A stretch of 36,723 nucleotides of DNA from Sporosarcina limicola (GTDB lineage Bacteria; Bacillota; Bacilli; Bacillales_A; Planococcaceae), in assembly GCF_014873855.1 (NCBI RefSeq), contig NZ_JADBEL010000033.1:1-36723 (forward strand), given 5' to 3'. The notes beneath the pieces are model-generated. The model did no database searches, was not told the DNA's origin, and saw only the letters and a program-made list of their open reading frames with translations. Shown here in pieces: positions 15,726-25,900 of this stretch. The position numbers and the translations under genes were made by a program. Every line of letters begins with the position of its first letter. Within the stretch, counting starts at the first letter, position 1.

Positions 15726-18662
15726 ATGTCTATTCGAATAAATGGATTAGATTATGACTTTCAGAACGGTAAGACAATTCTCGAGGTGATCAATCAGCAT
15801 GATATGTCCCATCCGCAAATTTGTTACTTGCCGGAAGTAGATCCGATTGAAACTTGTGACACTTGCATTGTGGAAGTAGATGGTCGATTGTTGCGTGCTT
15901 GTTCAACAAAGGCTGTTTCAGGTATGAATATATCACTTGCTTCACTGCGTGCAAAAACTGCGCAGACGGAGGCGATGGATCGGATTCTTGAAAATCATTT
16001 ACTTTATTGTACAGTATGTGACAATAACAATGGCAATTGTAAAATCCATAATACTGTTGATATGATGGAAATTGAACATCAAAAGTACCCTTATGAACCA
16101 AAATGCTCGAAGGAAAGTGTAGATTTTACGCATCCATTCTATCGTTACGACCCAAATCAATGTATAGCATGTGGACAATGCGTGGAAGTCTGTCAAAATC
16201 TACAAGTAAATGAAACGTTGTCTATTGACTGGGAAGCGAATCGTCCAATTGTGCTTTGGGATGGTGGCGCGAAAATCAATGATTCGTCCTGTGTTGGTTG
16301 CGGCCATTGTATTACTGTATGCCCATGTAATGCACTTATGGAAAAATCCATGCTTGGTGAAGCTGGATTTATGACGGGCATGAAAGATGAAATTTTAGCG
16401 CCAATGATTGAACTTGTGAAGAACGTGGAGCCAGGATACAGCGGAATTATGGCGGTGTCAGATGTGGAATCGGCAATGCGGGATACAAGAACGAAGAAAA
16501 CGAAAACAGTCTGTACATTTTGCGGTGTCGGCTGTTCGTTTGAAATCTGGACAAAAGACCGTGAAATCTTGAAAATCCAGCCTGTTTCGGATGCGCCGGT
16601 AAATGCAATTTCTACATGTGTGAAAGGGAAGTTCGGGTGGGATTTCGTCAACAGTGAGGAGCGTATTACAACGCCGCTCATTAGAAAAGGGGATTCTTTC
16701 GTCGAAGCGACTTGGCAAGAGGCGCTTGACTTCGTCGCTTCGAGATTAGGCGCTATTAAAAAAGAATATGGTAAAGATGGCGTCGGCATTATTTCTTCAT
16801 CGAAGATTACCAATGAGGAAAACTATGTCATTCAAAAGCTCGCGCGCCAAGTATTCGAAACAAATAACGTCGATAACTGTTCGCGTTATTGTCAATCACC
16901 AGCGACAGATGGCTTGTTCCGTACAGTCGGTATGGGTGGAGACGCCGGAACGATAAAAGATATAGCGGAGGCAGGGCTTGTCATTATTGTCGGCGCAAAC
17001 CCTGCAGAAGGACATCCGGTTCTTGCTACTCGAGTTAAACGTGCGCATAAGCTACATGGACAAAAATTAATTGTAGCTGATTTGCGGAAACATGAAATGG
17101 CAGAACGCTCCGATATCTTTATCAGTCCGAAACAAGGGACAGACCAGGTATGGCTAATGGCTGTGACGAAATACCTTGTTGATCAGGGCTGGCATGACGA
17201 GACATTTATCAATGAAAATGTGAATTATTTTAAGGATTTTACTGCAGTACTTGAAAAATACACACTGGATTATGCTGAAAAGGAGACTGGCGTGTCAAAA
17301 GACATGCTAATTCGGACAGCGGAAATGATTCGCGATGCGGATGGTACATGCATTCTTTGGGGAATGGGTGTCACCCAAAATACCGGTGGTTCAGATACAT
17401 CCGCAGCCATATCCAATTTGCTGCTTGCTACGGGCAATTATCGGCGTCCTGGGGCAGGGGCTTATCCACTTCGCGGTCATAATAATGTGCAAGGCGCATG
17501 TGATATGGGTACGCTTCCCGGCTGGTTACCAGGGTATCAGCATGTTACAGATGATGTGGCTCGTCAGAAGTTTGAAAAAGCATATGGCGTGACAATTGAT
17601 GATAAACCGGGGCTTGATAATATCCAAATGCTCCATGCAGTGGATGACGGTAGTATGAAGGCGATGTATATTATCGGGGAAGATATGGCACTTGTCGATT
17701 CAAATGCGAATTATGTACATGATGTGTTATCGAAACTGGACTTTCTCGTCGTACAGGATATTTTCTTTTCAAGAACAGCCCATTATGCGGATGTGATTTT
17801 ACCCGCCGTTCCATCGCTTGAAAAAGACGGCACATTTACGAATACAGAAAGACGTGTGCAGCGTTTGTATCAGGCATTACCTGAAATGGGTCAGTCGAAA
17901 GCGGATTGGTGGATCGTTCAGGAGGTTGCCAATCGACTGGGTGCAAATTGGAACTATAGCCATCCTAGCGAGATTTTTGCGGAAATGGCGAGCCTATCTC
18001 CATTGTTTGGTCAAGCCGATTACAGTGTGATGGAGGATTGGGGCAGCTTTTTATGGGGTAGTTTTGACGGTGCAAGTACACCACTTCTCTATGTGGACGG
18101 ATTTAATTTCCCCGATAAAAAAGCACGTTTTGCCCTATCTGATTGGGTGGAACCGGTGAAATTTCCGGAAGAGTATGATCTTCATATTAATAACGGTCGT
18201 CTGCTAGAACATTTTCATGAAGGGAATTTAACGAATAAATCAGAAGGTATCCAAGAGAAGGTGCCAGGAATTTTCGTTGAAGTATCGCCGGAACTTGCGA
18301 AAGAACGTGGGGTAGTAAGCGGTTCAATCGTTCGTCTGATTTCTCCATACGGCGCATTGAAGCTTCCAGCACTCGTAACAGATCGTGTGAAAAACAATGA
18401 ACTATTCTTACCTATGAATTCGGTGGATAAAGAATCAGCCATTAACTTTTTAACCGGCCCTGCCGTCGATCAGCGCACCAATACACCGGCTTTTAAACAA
18501 ACGATGGTGCGAATGGAATTACTTCGAAAAGACGGGAAAAATCCGTTGCCGAAGTCGAATCCTCGCAATAAAGAACGCCATCCACAAAATGGCGTGGAAG
18601 TAGATCGGAAATGGGCTAGACCAGGATATATACATTTGACTGATCAAGAAAAAGAGAGGTGA
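15726..18662 (+). CDS. fdhF: Formate dehydrogenase, molybdopterin catalytic subunit (FdhF/YrhE/YjgC type)
   Basis: A 978-residue cytoplasmic molybdo- or tungsto-enzyme that oxidises formate to CO2. Domains in order: [2Fe-2S] with Cys33, 44, 47, 59; NuoG-like cluster (HLLYCTVCDNNNGNC, about 97-111); two 4Fe-4S ferredoxin motifs from Cys146 and Cys189; the molybdopterin oxidoreductase [4Fe-4S] motif CTFCGVGC (263-270); catalytic domain with active-site Cys389 in SRYCQSPA, so it is the cysteine and not the selenocysteine form; cofactor-binding C-terminus from about 840. The ATG at 15726 has GGGAGG seven bases upstream. The extended N-terminal iron-sulfur chain is typical of the Bacillus YrhE/YjgC enzymes and lets electrons pass to a partner. 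The DUF1641 gene follows by 6 bp. Confidence 0.95.
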   Translation: MSIRINGLDYDFQNGKTILEVINQHDMSHPQICYLPEVDPIETCDTCIVEVDGRLLRACSTKAVSGMNISLASLRAKTAQTEAMDRILENHLLYCTVCDNNNGNCKIHNTVDMMEIEHQKYPYEPKCSKESVDFTHPFYRYDPNQCIACGQCVEVCQNLQVNETLSIDWEANRPIVLWDGGAKINDSSCVGCGHCITVCPCNALMEKSMLGEAGFMTGMKDEILAPMIELVKNVEPGYSGIMAVSDVESAMRDTRTKKTKTVCTFCGVGCSFEIWTKDREILKIQPVSDAPVNAISTCVKGKFGWDFVNSEERITTPLIRKGDSFVEATWQEALDFVASRLGAIKKEYGKDGVGIISSSKITNEENYVIQKLARQVFETNNVDNCSRYCQSPATDGLFRTVGMGGDAGTIKDIAEAGLVIIVGANPAEGHPVLATRVKRAHKLHGQKLIVADLRKHEMAERSDIFISPKQGTDQVWLMAVTKYLVDQGWHDETFINENVNYFKDFTAVLEKYTLDYAEKETGVSKDMLIRTAEMIRDADGTCILWGMGVTQNTGGSDTSAAISNLLLATGNYRRPGAGAYPLRGHNNVQGACDMGTLPGWLPGYQHVTDDVARQKFEKAYGVTIDDKPGLDNIQMLHAVDDGSMKAMYIIGEDMALVDSNANYVHDVLSKLDFLVVQDIFFSRTAHYADVILPAVPSLEKDGTFTNTERRVQRLYQALPEMGQSKADWWIVQEVANRLGANWNYSHPSEIFAEMASLSPLFGQADYSVMEDWGSFLWGSFDGASTPLLYVDGFNFPDKKARFALSDWVEPVKFPEEYDLHINNGRLLEHFHEGNLTNKSEGIQEKVPGIFVEVSPELAKERGVVSGSIVRLISPYGALKLPALVTDRVKNNELFLPMNSVDKESAINFLTGPAVDQRTNTPAFKQTMVRMELLRKDGKNPLPKSNPRNKERHPQNGVEVDRKWARPGYIHLTDQEKER

Positions 18663-18668
18663 TGTACG

Positions 18669-19151
18669 ATGGCAACACCTATTACTTCTATTAAGGAGAA
18701 AGAGCGGACACCGGAAGAGGTTCAAAAGGAAAGAATATTGGAATTGCAGTCGTTAATCGCCGAACAGGAGCAATCACTTAATAAAATTCTCGGAATTACT
18801 GGTGAATTGAATAATGCGGGTGTGCTTGATGCGGTAGCGGCAATGGTAAAAGCAAAAGAAGATATCGCAGGAATTGCCGTTCATCAGGCGTCGCGCGAAC
18901 CAATAACTAATTTGATTAATAATGTGATGAACGCAACGGGCGTACTCACAGCAATTGATCCCGCTGTAACAGCAAAACTCGCTGCAAGTGTCCAAAGCGG
19001 ACTGCATGAAGCGGAGTTATATAGAGGGAATAATGATAAAGTTAGCTTATTGGGGTTGATGAAATCATTAAATGATCCTGATATTAATCGTGCCATTAAG
19101 TTTGGACTTGATTTCTTGAAAGGGATGGGTAAAGAGCTGGACGGGGAATAG
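18669..19151 (+). CDS. DUF1641 protein, formate dehydrogenase partner (YrhD/YjgD type)
   Basis: A 160-residue soluble protein of family DUF1641. Residues 20-45 are a charged helix (VQKERILELQSLIAEQEQSL); the rest is helical with the family-like stretch ALKFGLDFLKGMG seen here as AIKFGLDFLKGMG. It begins 6 bp after the dehydrogenase stop with GAGGTGA as RBS, the same order as yrhE-yrhD and yjgC-yjgD in B. subtilis. As I recall, this subunit has been proposed to link the catalytic subunit to the menaquinone pool at the membrane; nothing in the sequence itself proves that. Confidence 0.88.
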   Translation: MATPITSIKEKERTPEEVQKERILELQSLIAEQEQSLNKILGITGELNNAGVLDAVAAMVKAKEDIAGIAVHQASREPITNLINNVMNATGVLTAIDPAVTAKLAASVQSGLHEAELYRGNNDKVSLLGLMKSLNDPDINRAIKFGLDFLKGMGKELDGE

Positions 19152-19156
19152 GTTAA

Positions 19157-19191
19157 AGAAAAACCACTTTGCTCATTGAAGTGGTTTTTCT
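19157..19191 (+). terminator. Terminator of the formate dehydrogenase operon
   Basis: Perfect 13-bp stem (19157-19169 and 19179-19191) with a 9-base loop and a T5 run in the 3' arm. Confidence 0.9.
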
Positions 19192-19204
19192 ATTTGTTTA
19201 ATAA

Positions 19205-19233
19205 GTGACAACCATGTAGAGATGCATTACAAT
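19205..19233 (+). promoter_or_regulatory. Sigma-A promoter of the tetR/MATE operon
   Basis: -35 GTGACA (19205-19210), 17-base spacer, -10 TACAAT (19228-19233). The operator starts two bases downstream. Confidence 0.7.
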
Positions 19234-19234
19234 T

Positions 19235-19269
19235 AAAACTATAAAAACTAAAATAGTTTTTATAGTTTT
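19235..19269. promoter_or_regulatory. Large palindromic operator of the tetR/MATE operon
   Basis: Perfect 16-bp arms (19235-19250, 19254-19269) around AAA. Inside each arm ACTA/TAGT repeats give a nested symmetry. It covers the predicted transcription start, so a bound repressor would block initiation. Confidence 0.82.
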
Positions 19270-19285
19270 TGAGGGAGGTCACAAA

Positions 19286-19840
19286 TTGAAGACGCGTATT
19301 ATAAATGCCTTTATTGAAGAAACCCGTAGTAATGGCATCAAGTTCACCATGGATGACTTGGCAAGGCGGTTGGGAATGAGTAAGCGTACGCTATATGAAA
19401 ATTTTTCATCCAAGGTTGAAATTCTTGATTCGATTATTGATAGGACGTTAGGGGAGTTCGAAGAAGAGTCACGCCGTATTATCGATAATCCAGAGCTTAC
19501 ACTTTTAGAGAAGATTCATCAGGAGATTATTGTAGTACCGAAATTCAATGAGTTTTATGATCTTGGCATTTTAGAGCAATTAAAACGATCCTATCCTGCG
19601 CAATGGGAACGGGTGAATCATGAGTTTCAGCAGTGGGACGATTTGAAAGGACTTCTGGAAGAAGGAATTCGTACGGGCGTCATTGTAGACCGAAATATCG
19701 ATTTACTTATGAAGCTTATTATCACAACCATCAATGCAACTCTCGATCGACAGTTCTTTTTTGACCATAGCATTTCTGTCAAGGAAACATATGGGACGAT
19801 TGTTGATATGTTGTTGAACGGAATTAAGAAGGAGAAATAA
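19286..19840 (+). CDS. TetR/AcrR family repressor of a MATE efflux pump
   Basis: A 184-residue regulator with an N-terminal helix-turn-helix at about 18-45 (FTMDDLARRLGMSKRTLYENF), then KVEILDSIIDRTLGEFEE and a helical effector domain. Start is TTG at 19286 with GGGAGGTCA eight bases upstream. It is the first gene of an operon with the MATE pump 79 bp downstream, and its own promoter carries the 35-bp palindrome. Typical logic: a toxic substrate of the pump releases the repressor. The substrate cannot be read from sequence. Confidence 0.9.
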   Translation: MKTRIINAFIEETRSNGIKFTMDDLARRLGMSKRTLYENFSSKVEILDSIIDRTLGEFEEESRRIIDNPELTLLEKIHQEIIVVPKFNEFYDLGILEQLKRSYPAQWERVNHEFQQWDDLKGLLEEGIRTGVIVDRNIDLLMKLIITTINATLDRQFFFDHSISVKETYGTIVDMLLNGIKKEK

Positions 19841-19849
19841 AGCTGAAAT

Positions 19850-19897
19850 ATCGCTATTTTACCCCAGTGAATTAAATCGGAATCATAGCGATGTTTT
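19850..19897 (+). terminator. Weak hairpin between tetR and MATE gene
   Basis: Eight-base arms ATCGCTAT (19850-19857) and ATAGCGAT (19885-19892) around a 27-base loop, followed by GTTTTT. It could lower read-through into the pump gene; the loop is long, so it is weak. Confidence 0.35.
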
Positions 19898-19919
19898 TAA
19901 AGAAGGAAGAGGTACGGTT

Positions 19920-21248
19920 ATGAAAGAAGAGAATACATTAAATCGCTTGGATAGAGAGCCTGTCGGAAAAGCTTTTGTAAGATATCTGATTCCATCGGTG
20001 GTTGGAATGCTGCTAATGGCAATCAATATTGTCATTGATGGGATTATGGTAGGCAACCGTTTAGGGTCGATCGCCCTTGCCGGAGTCGGTATTGCCACAC
20101 CAATCTATACGATATTTCTAGCGATGTCGCTATGGATTGGAATTGGTGCGGCAACCCGCTATTCATTTGCGATGGGGGCAAAACGACCGGATGAAGCGCG
20201 TATCATTTTTTCATATGCAATCATCTCTATATTTATTCTTACAGTAATTATTGGTCTTTTTGCTTTTTTGTTTAGGACTCAACTGGCGTATTTGCTAGGT
20301 GCTAATGCGGATACGTTTCCGTTCGTTTCAGGATATATGAATATCATGATACTATTTGGATTTGTTCTTACGGTTGAGAATGCATTCAGTATTTTAGTTA
20401 GAAATGACGGTGGACCGAATTTATCTATGATTGCACTTGTTGCTACGTCACTCGTCAATATCGGGTTGAATTATGTATTTCTGTTTATTTTAGACTATGG
20501 TGTGACAGGTGCAGCTGCGGCGACAATCATCGGTGCATTTGTTGGGATTATCATATTAAGCTCGCACTTTTTTAAGAAGCAAAGCAACTTGCGTATCGTC
20601 CGCTTTAAGTTCGAACGAAAGGTCTTCCTTTTATTATTGGTCATTGGATTCCCAAGTTTTCTTTCAGAAGTGGGGTTTTCCGTCTTTACAATTTCGCATA
20701 ATATCATATTTGAACGTTTTGCTGGAACTGCCGGCGTGTCGGCATTCACGATTTTGAATTATGTACATAGTGTGATGCTTCTCTTATTTTTAGGGATGGG
20801 GGCGGCGATTCAACCGCTAATTAGTTACTACTATGGTGCGAAAAATGAAGAAAAAATGAAAAAAACGGTACGAATGGCAATCGGGACATCAGTAGGCGCC
20901 GGTATCCTCTTTTTTCTTATCGGTCAATTCGCGTCCGCGCCGATTGCAAACTTGTTCGGGGATTTCCCAGAAGAAGTAATGACTCTTGCGGCGCCGGGAA
21001 TCAAGCTGTTTTTCATAGCTTATCTTTTCATGGGAACGAACTTTGTAATGATGACGTATTATCAATCCATCGGGCAAATTCGGATAGCAACGTGGATTAC
21101 TGCATCAAGAGGAATTATCATTTTACTTCTTCTACTTGCAATTATGCCGCCACTATTCGGTTTGACAGGTGTCTGGCTCGTAATTCCCGCGTCGGAATTT
21201 ATCGTACTTATTATGTTGTTTTATTATCAAAGAAAATTGAACAGTTAA
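19920..21248 (+). CDS. MATE family multidrug/cation antiporter
   Basis: A 442-residue membrane protein with 12 predicted hydrophobic helices in two homologous halves, of the MATE family in the MepA/NorM area. Family features: the start of half one LDREPVGKAFVRYLIPSVVG, then NIVIDGIMVGNRLGSIALAG; half two FLLLLVIGFPSFLSEVGFSV, and AAIQPLISYYYGAKNEEKM. It probably exports cationic drugs or metabolites using Na+ or H+. GAGGT precedes the ATG. It is co-transcribed with the upstream TetR gene. Confidence 0.92.
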   Translation: MKEENTLNRLDREPVGKAFVRYLIPSVVGMLLMAINIVIDGIMVGNRLGSIALAGVGIATPIYTIFLAMSLWIGIGAATRYSFAMGAKRPDEARIIFSYAIISIFILTVIIGLFAFLFRTQLAYLLGANADTFPFVSGYMNIMILFGFVLTVENAFSILVRNDGGPNLSMIALVATSLVNIGLNYVFLFILDYGVTGAAAATIIGAFVGIIILSSHFFKKQSNLRIVRFKFERKVFLLLLVIGFPSFLSEVGFSVFTISHNIIFERFAGTAGVSAFTILNYVHSVMLLLFLGMGAAIQPLISYYYGAKNEEKMKKTVRMAIGTSVGAGILFFLIGQFASAPIANLFGDFPEEVMTLAAPGIKLFFIAYLFMGTNFVMMTYYQSIGQIRIATWITASRGIIILLLLLAIMPPLFGLTGVWLVIPASEFIVLIMLFYYQRKLNS

Positions 21249-21628
21249 GGTGGGGATTTAGTGAGACAGGGATTATTGGTGATATTCACTAGAGCAAAGG
21301 GACTGCCGATATAAGAAGTCCTGGAGAATTTCTTCGTTTAACTAATTCCACGGAGACTTTAAGAGGTTCGACCATTCTTATTGAATAATCGTACCTTTTA
21401 AAGATTATTTTAGTTTGAACAAGATTTTAAGGACTTTTCAAGTACAATGGGGCCCGTTTCCTTATGACGTTAACCCAAATTGGAAATGCCACACTTTCTC
21501 ATCTCTTTGAAGAAAAATCGTATCCTTGGCAGTGATGGATGGTACAATACTTGTAGAAGGCAATTCCATTAATGGATTGCATAATTTCATTTTCTAAAAA
21601 GGGAAATGAAAAAAGGAGAATGAACCGT
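21249..21628. other. Intergenic region without a recognised gene
   Basis: About 380 bp between the MATE and HEAT genes. I see short open stretches (for example around 21452-21530 on the plus strand) that might be decayed coding sequence, but no complete gene, no strong terminator and no structured RNA that I can name. The RBS of the next gene (AAAGGAG, 21612-21618) is at its end. Confidence 0.4.
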
Positions 21629-22081
21629 TTGAGCAATCAAGAAGAGAAAAGTAAATTACCAGCAAATTATTTGGAGTTAAAGAAGGCCGCTAACCGGATG
21701 TCGAATTGGAGAGTCCGATTGGATGCGGTTGCAGAATTGGGTCAATGTAAACATAAACAGACGATTGATGTACTGACACATAGAATGATCAATGATCCTG
21801 TCTATAAAGTACAAGAGGCAGCATACAAAAGCCTCAAAAAGTTTGGGGAAGATGTCCAAATGCCTGAGCAAAATAAATTTGATTTACTCAAGGATGCCTC
21901 TAAAGTATTCTTACGCATTAAGAAAAGTTTACCTCGGGATCATACATTTGAAGAATACAGAGAGAAGTTGAAAAACATGCGACTCGATTTGTATGATACC
22001 TATGAAGGAGATAAGGGCGCGGATTTTGATAAATGGCTTGAAAATAAATGGCAGACTATGGAAACGAAAAAAGGTAAATAA
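21629..22081 (+). CDS. Small HEAT-repeat protein
   Basis: A 150-residue soluble helical protein. Residues 20-75 hold a HEAT-type pair of repeats (NWRVRLDAVAELGQCKHKQT, DVLTHRMINDPVYKVQEAAY), a protein-interaction fold; residues 85-150 are charged helix. Start is taken as TTG 21629 with AAAGGAG nine bases upstream; an ATG at 21620 is too close to that site. It is a single gene ending in a strong terminator 110 bp later. No enzymatic motif is present and the partner is unknown. Confidence 0.75.
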   Translation: MSNQEEKSKLPANYLELKKAANRMSNWRVRLDAVAELGQCKHKQTIDVLTHRMINDPVYKVQEAAYKSLKKFGEDVQMPEQNKFDLLKDASKVFLRIKKSLPRDHTFEEYREKLKNMRLDLYDTYEGDKGADFDKWLENKWQTMETKKGK

Positions 22082-22193
22082 TTAAGTGAAAACTCAATCA
22101 AAGAGGATTTTCTTCATCTGCCACTTACTCTTTATCGGATATCCTTAAGCCTTGAAGTGAGGGTCTTACTGCCCGTTAATGCGGGATACATTG

Positions 22194-22248
22194 AAAAATA
22201 GCAGGTTAAGGAATGGTTTTATGCCGTTCCTTAACCTGCTATTTTTTT
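22194..22248 (+). terminator. Very strong terminator after the HEAT gene
   Basis: Twenty-base perfect arms (22194-22213, 22227-22246), extended inward by a further three pairs with one wobble, followed by T residues. The 110 bp before it, after the HEAT stop, also contains a small GCCCG/CGGG hairpin near 22171-22185. Confidence 0.92.
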
Positions 22249-22402
22249 GATTACTGCAACATATACTCTTTTTCTATAGTGCGCCATTCGTAAATAAATC
22301 GAATCAGTACTTTTGTGAAATCTACTAGCTACTCAATGCTTACCTGTTCATTTACTGGCATCTATCAGTAAATCATAAAACTTTTTATCACTATTAAAGA
22401 AT

Positions 22403-22442
22403 TTTATACACTAAAACTTCGATTATTATGAAAATTTATACA
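22403..22442 (+). promoter_or_regulatory. Putative enhancer (UAS) pair for collagenase 2
   Basis: TTTATACA at 22403-22410 and 22435-22442, again 32 bp apart, the second starting 80 bp before the -24 element. Sequences between and around the boxes differ from those at collagenase 1, so the boxes themselves look selected. Between the previous terminator and here (22249-22402) I see nothing else. Confidence 0.6.
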
Positions 22443-22514
22443 GTCATCCCGAAAAAGGCACACCTACTTATTTTAATAGTTAGAGTTTTCGGTGTTGATA
22501 GTTTTTTATAGGGA

Positions 22515-22531
22515 TTGGCATGGTTATTGCA
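22515..22531 (+). promoter_or_regulatory. Sigma-54 (SigL) type -24/-12 promoter of collagenase 2
   Basis: TTGGCAT-GGTTA-TTGCA with GG at 22517-22518, GC at 22529-22530 and ten bases between. Predicted start near 22542. It differs from the copy-1 element only in the unconserved middle bases. Confidence 0.8.
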
Positions 22532-22541
22532 ACTTGAATTT

Positions 22542-22964
22542 ATTAGGCGGGAGAATGTTAAAGGTCACCTAATACTAAATGGTGTATATCTTCGTTGGAG
22601 ATGGAGGAATTTTGCATGCTAAGTCTACAAACGTATTCATGGAAGCAAAGTTTCTCGGTATATAAACACGACTAATGGCGCCCATAGTCCTGTGTTCAAT
22701 GAGATGTTAGCACATCCTGTCCAAGTTGGTTCCCATATGTTGTGAATGAAGAGACTAGAGAAAGGAGGTATTATCAAAGAAAGTAAGCAAGGACTTATCG
22801 TATCTTCAAGTAAAATTGACAAGAATTTTACTTTGAAGTTTTTCAAACGAATGCTTTAGTTTTCTCAGTAATCTCAAACAATTTTTGGTGAGAATAGTTA
22901 GAATAGAGTAACCACAATTCCAATTAGTTTAGTGTCCAATACAAAAAGGAAGGTGAGGAATAAT
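22542..22964 (+). promoter_or_regulatory. Conserved structured 5' leader of collagenase 2
   Basis: About 423 nt. Shares with leader 1 the GCATGC segment, TTTCTCGGTATATAA, the hairpin 22667-22694 and the identical hairpin GATGT-TAGC-ACATC (22703-22716). The first hairpin has an A-U where leader 1 has G-U, and extra CAC/GTG outer pairs. Length differences between the leaders are not multiples of three and stop codons interrupt each frame, arguing against a leader protein. Confidence 0.6.
22760..22768 (+). promoter_or_regulatory. Orphan Shine-Dalgarno / STAB-SD-like motif, leader 2
   Basis: GAAAGGAGG 196 nt before the collagenase 2 start, with no usable start codon at proper distance, at the same relative place as in leader 1. 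Confidence 0.6.
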
Positions 22965-25900
22965 ATGTGGAAATTTACTAAGCCGGTATTTAAAGTACTC
23001 AGTATTTTAGCGATTACCCTTGGGAGCTTTCAATTACAGACCTTCGCAAATGTAAATACAGAACAATCATTTAAGGACGAGTTGAAAATGGAACCCGCTG
23101 GTATGCAGCAGCCAATGCAAGAATTAGCGCATTCGTCCTACATTGACGAAATTGATTCATATGAGAAAAGGACGGAGTTATCTGACAGGTCGGTAAAACC
23201 ACCCGCAATAGAAGAAGTAGAACAACAAGCCAAGTCCATGAAACAGGCTAAATTGCAAGAGTATACAATGGCGGATTTAAACCTACTAAATCATCAACAA
23301 TTAGTCGAACTTCTTTCAACAATTGAGTGGTATCAAGTAACAGATTTATTCAAATTCAATAATGATAGTCTTGCTTTCTATAAAAATGCAACCCGCGTAC
23401 AAGCCATCCTTGATGCGTTAGAAGAAAAGGGGAAAACCTTTACCAAAAATGATTCAAAAGGCATTGATACGCTAGTGGAAGTGTTACGGTCAGGTTACTA
23501 TTTAGCATTTTACCATCAAGAATTGAGTGAATTAGGTACACGTACTTATCATGAAAAGACGCTACCGGCTCTAAAAGCAATCGGTAAAAATTTGAATTTC
23601 AAACTTGGAACGGCTGAACAAGATAAAGTTGTTGCAGCATACGGAGCTTTAATCGGAAATAGTTCAAGTAACGTTGAAATAGTAAAACTAGCAACCCCTA
23701 TATTAAAACAATACAATGATAGTTTAAGTAATTATATTGTTGAAAGATCAAAAGGTAGTGCTGTACATTCCCTAATGAAAGGAATTAACTATGATATTCA
23801 AACTTATTTGGCTGATACAAACAAGCAGCCTAAGGACACAGTTTGGTATCGGGGAATAGATGGATTTGTAGATGAATTAAGTCGTTTTGCCTTGTTAGGC
23901 ACGATAACAAAGGATAACGGATGGCTAATAAACAATGGAATATACTACACAAGTAAATTCGGGAAATTTCATACTTCACCTACGATCGGGTTACAGGTAA
24001 TAACAGAAGCTATGAGCATGTACCCGTATTTAAGTTCACAATATCTAGTTGCTGCGGATCAGATTAGTTATAATTATGGTGGAATAGATGCAAATGGCAA
24101 GGTGATTGATTATGATCAAATTATTGAAGAGGGAAAAGCGAAGTTTTTACCAAATAAGTATACATTTGATGATGGAGCCTTCATTATTAAAACAGGTGAT
24201 AAAGTAACCGAGGAAAAAGTTAAACAGCTGTACTGGGCAGCAAAAGAAGTAGAAGCTCAATTTTTCCGAATGGTCGGAAGGGATACACCGCTTGAAAGTG
24301 GAAATGTGGATGATGTATTAACGATGGTTATCTACAATAGCCCTGCAGAATATAAATATAATGATCAGTTGTACGGGTATGACACGGATAACGGCGGTAT
24401 GTATATTGAAGGAATTGGCACATTTTTCACTTATGAACGAACACCAGCAGAAAGTATCTATAGTTTAGAAGAATTATTCCGTCATGAGTTTACACATTAT
24501 TTACAAGGACGATATGAAGTTCCTGGTTTATGGGGACAAGGGCCAATCTACGCAAATGAAAGACTCACTTGGTTCGAAGAGGGGAATGCTGAACTTTTTG
24601 CCGGTTCAACAAGAAAGGAAAGCATTGTACCGAGAAAAAGTATGGTCGGTGGATTATCTACTAACCCGGAAAACCGTCAAACTGTACCTCAAGTGCTTAA
24701 CGCGAAATATGGAAATTTCGATTTTTACAAGTATTCCTATGCTTTACAATCCTATATGTACAATAAGAAGTTCGACATGTATGATCGCGTCCATGATTTA
24801 ATAAGGGCAAATGACGTGTCAGGCTACGATGCGTATCGTTCTGCGCTGAGTGCGGATACGACTTTAAATACAGAGTACCAGAACTATATGCAAATGCTGA
24901 TTGATAATCACAACAACTATATAGTGCCTCATGTATCTGCTGATTATTTAGCGCTACATGCACCTAAAGCGGTCACTGAGATCGCTGCCGAAATTACTGC
25001 GGACGCAAACTTAGAGAATGTCCAGGTGGCAACTAGAGGGTCACAGTTTTTCAAAACATTCTCTGTAAAAGGAAGCTATACAGGGAAAGCATCAATCGGA
25101 GAATATGCTGATTGGGCAGCAATGGATCGGAAGATAAATGAGATATTAACTCGTTTGGATCAGAAAGAATGGACTGGCTATAAAACAGTAACAGGTTACT
25201 TCACTAATTATCGTGTGAATGCTGCGGGTCAATTTGTTTATGACGTTGCCTTTCATGGCGTGAATACAGATGATGGCAACGTCAATAAAGCACCAGTTGC
25301 GGTCATTAATGGACCTGAAACAGGGAAAATAAATGAAGCAATTCCATTTACGAGTGAAGGCTCAGCTGATGTAGATGGTCAAATTATCTCGTATAAATGG
25401 GAGTTTGGTGATGGGCAGACAAGTATGGAACAAAATCCATCTCACATCTATACGGAAAAAGGAACGTATATTGTAAAATTAACGGTGACGGATGATAAGG
25501 GCGCAACTGGAACAGTTTCTAAAAATGTTACAGTTCAAGAGGGAGAAGTCAATAAAGCACCAGTTGCGGTCATTAATGGACCTGAAACTGGAAAAATGAA
25601 TGAAGCAATTTCATTTACAAGTGAAGGTTCAGCTGATGTAGATGGTCAAATTGTCTCGTATAAATGGGAGTTTGGTGATGGGCAGACAAGTATGGAACAA
25701 AATCCATCTCATATTTATACGGAAAAAGGAACGTATACTGTAAAATTAACGGTGACGGATGATAAGGGTGCAACAGGGACAGCTTCTTCAAATGTAACAG
25801 TTCAAGCTGACGAAGGTGGTACGTATATAGAATCCGAACCAAACAATTCTTTTGAAACAGCAAATAAATTACAGCTAAACAAAACTTTGCGAGGTAATTT

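Noticed and set aside
16193..16813. A 206-codon open frame antisense to the formate dehydrogenase gene
   Set aside because: Lies opposite conserved iron-sulfur and molybdopterin motifs; composition is typical of a mirror frame.
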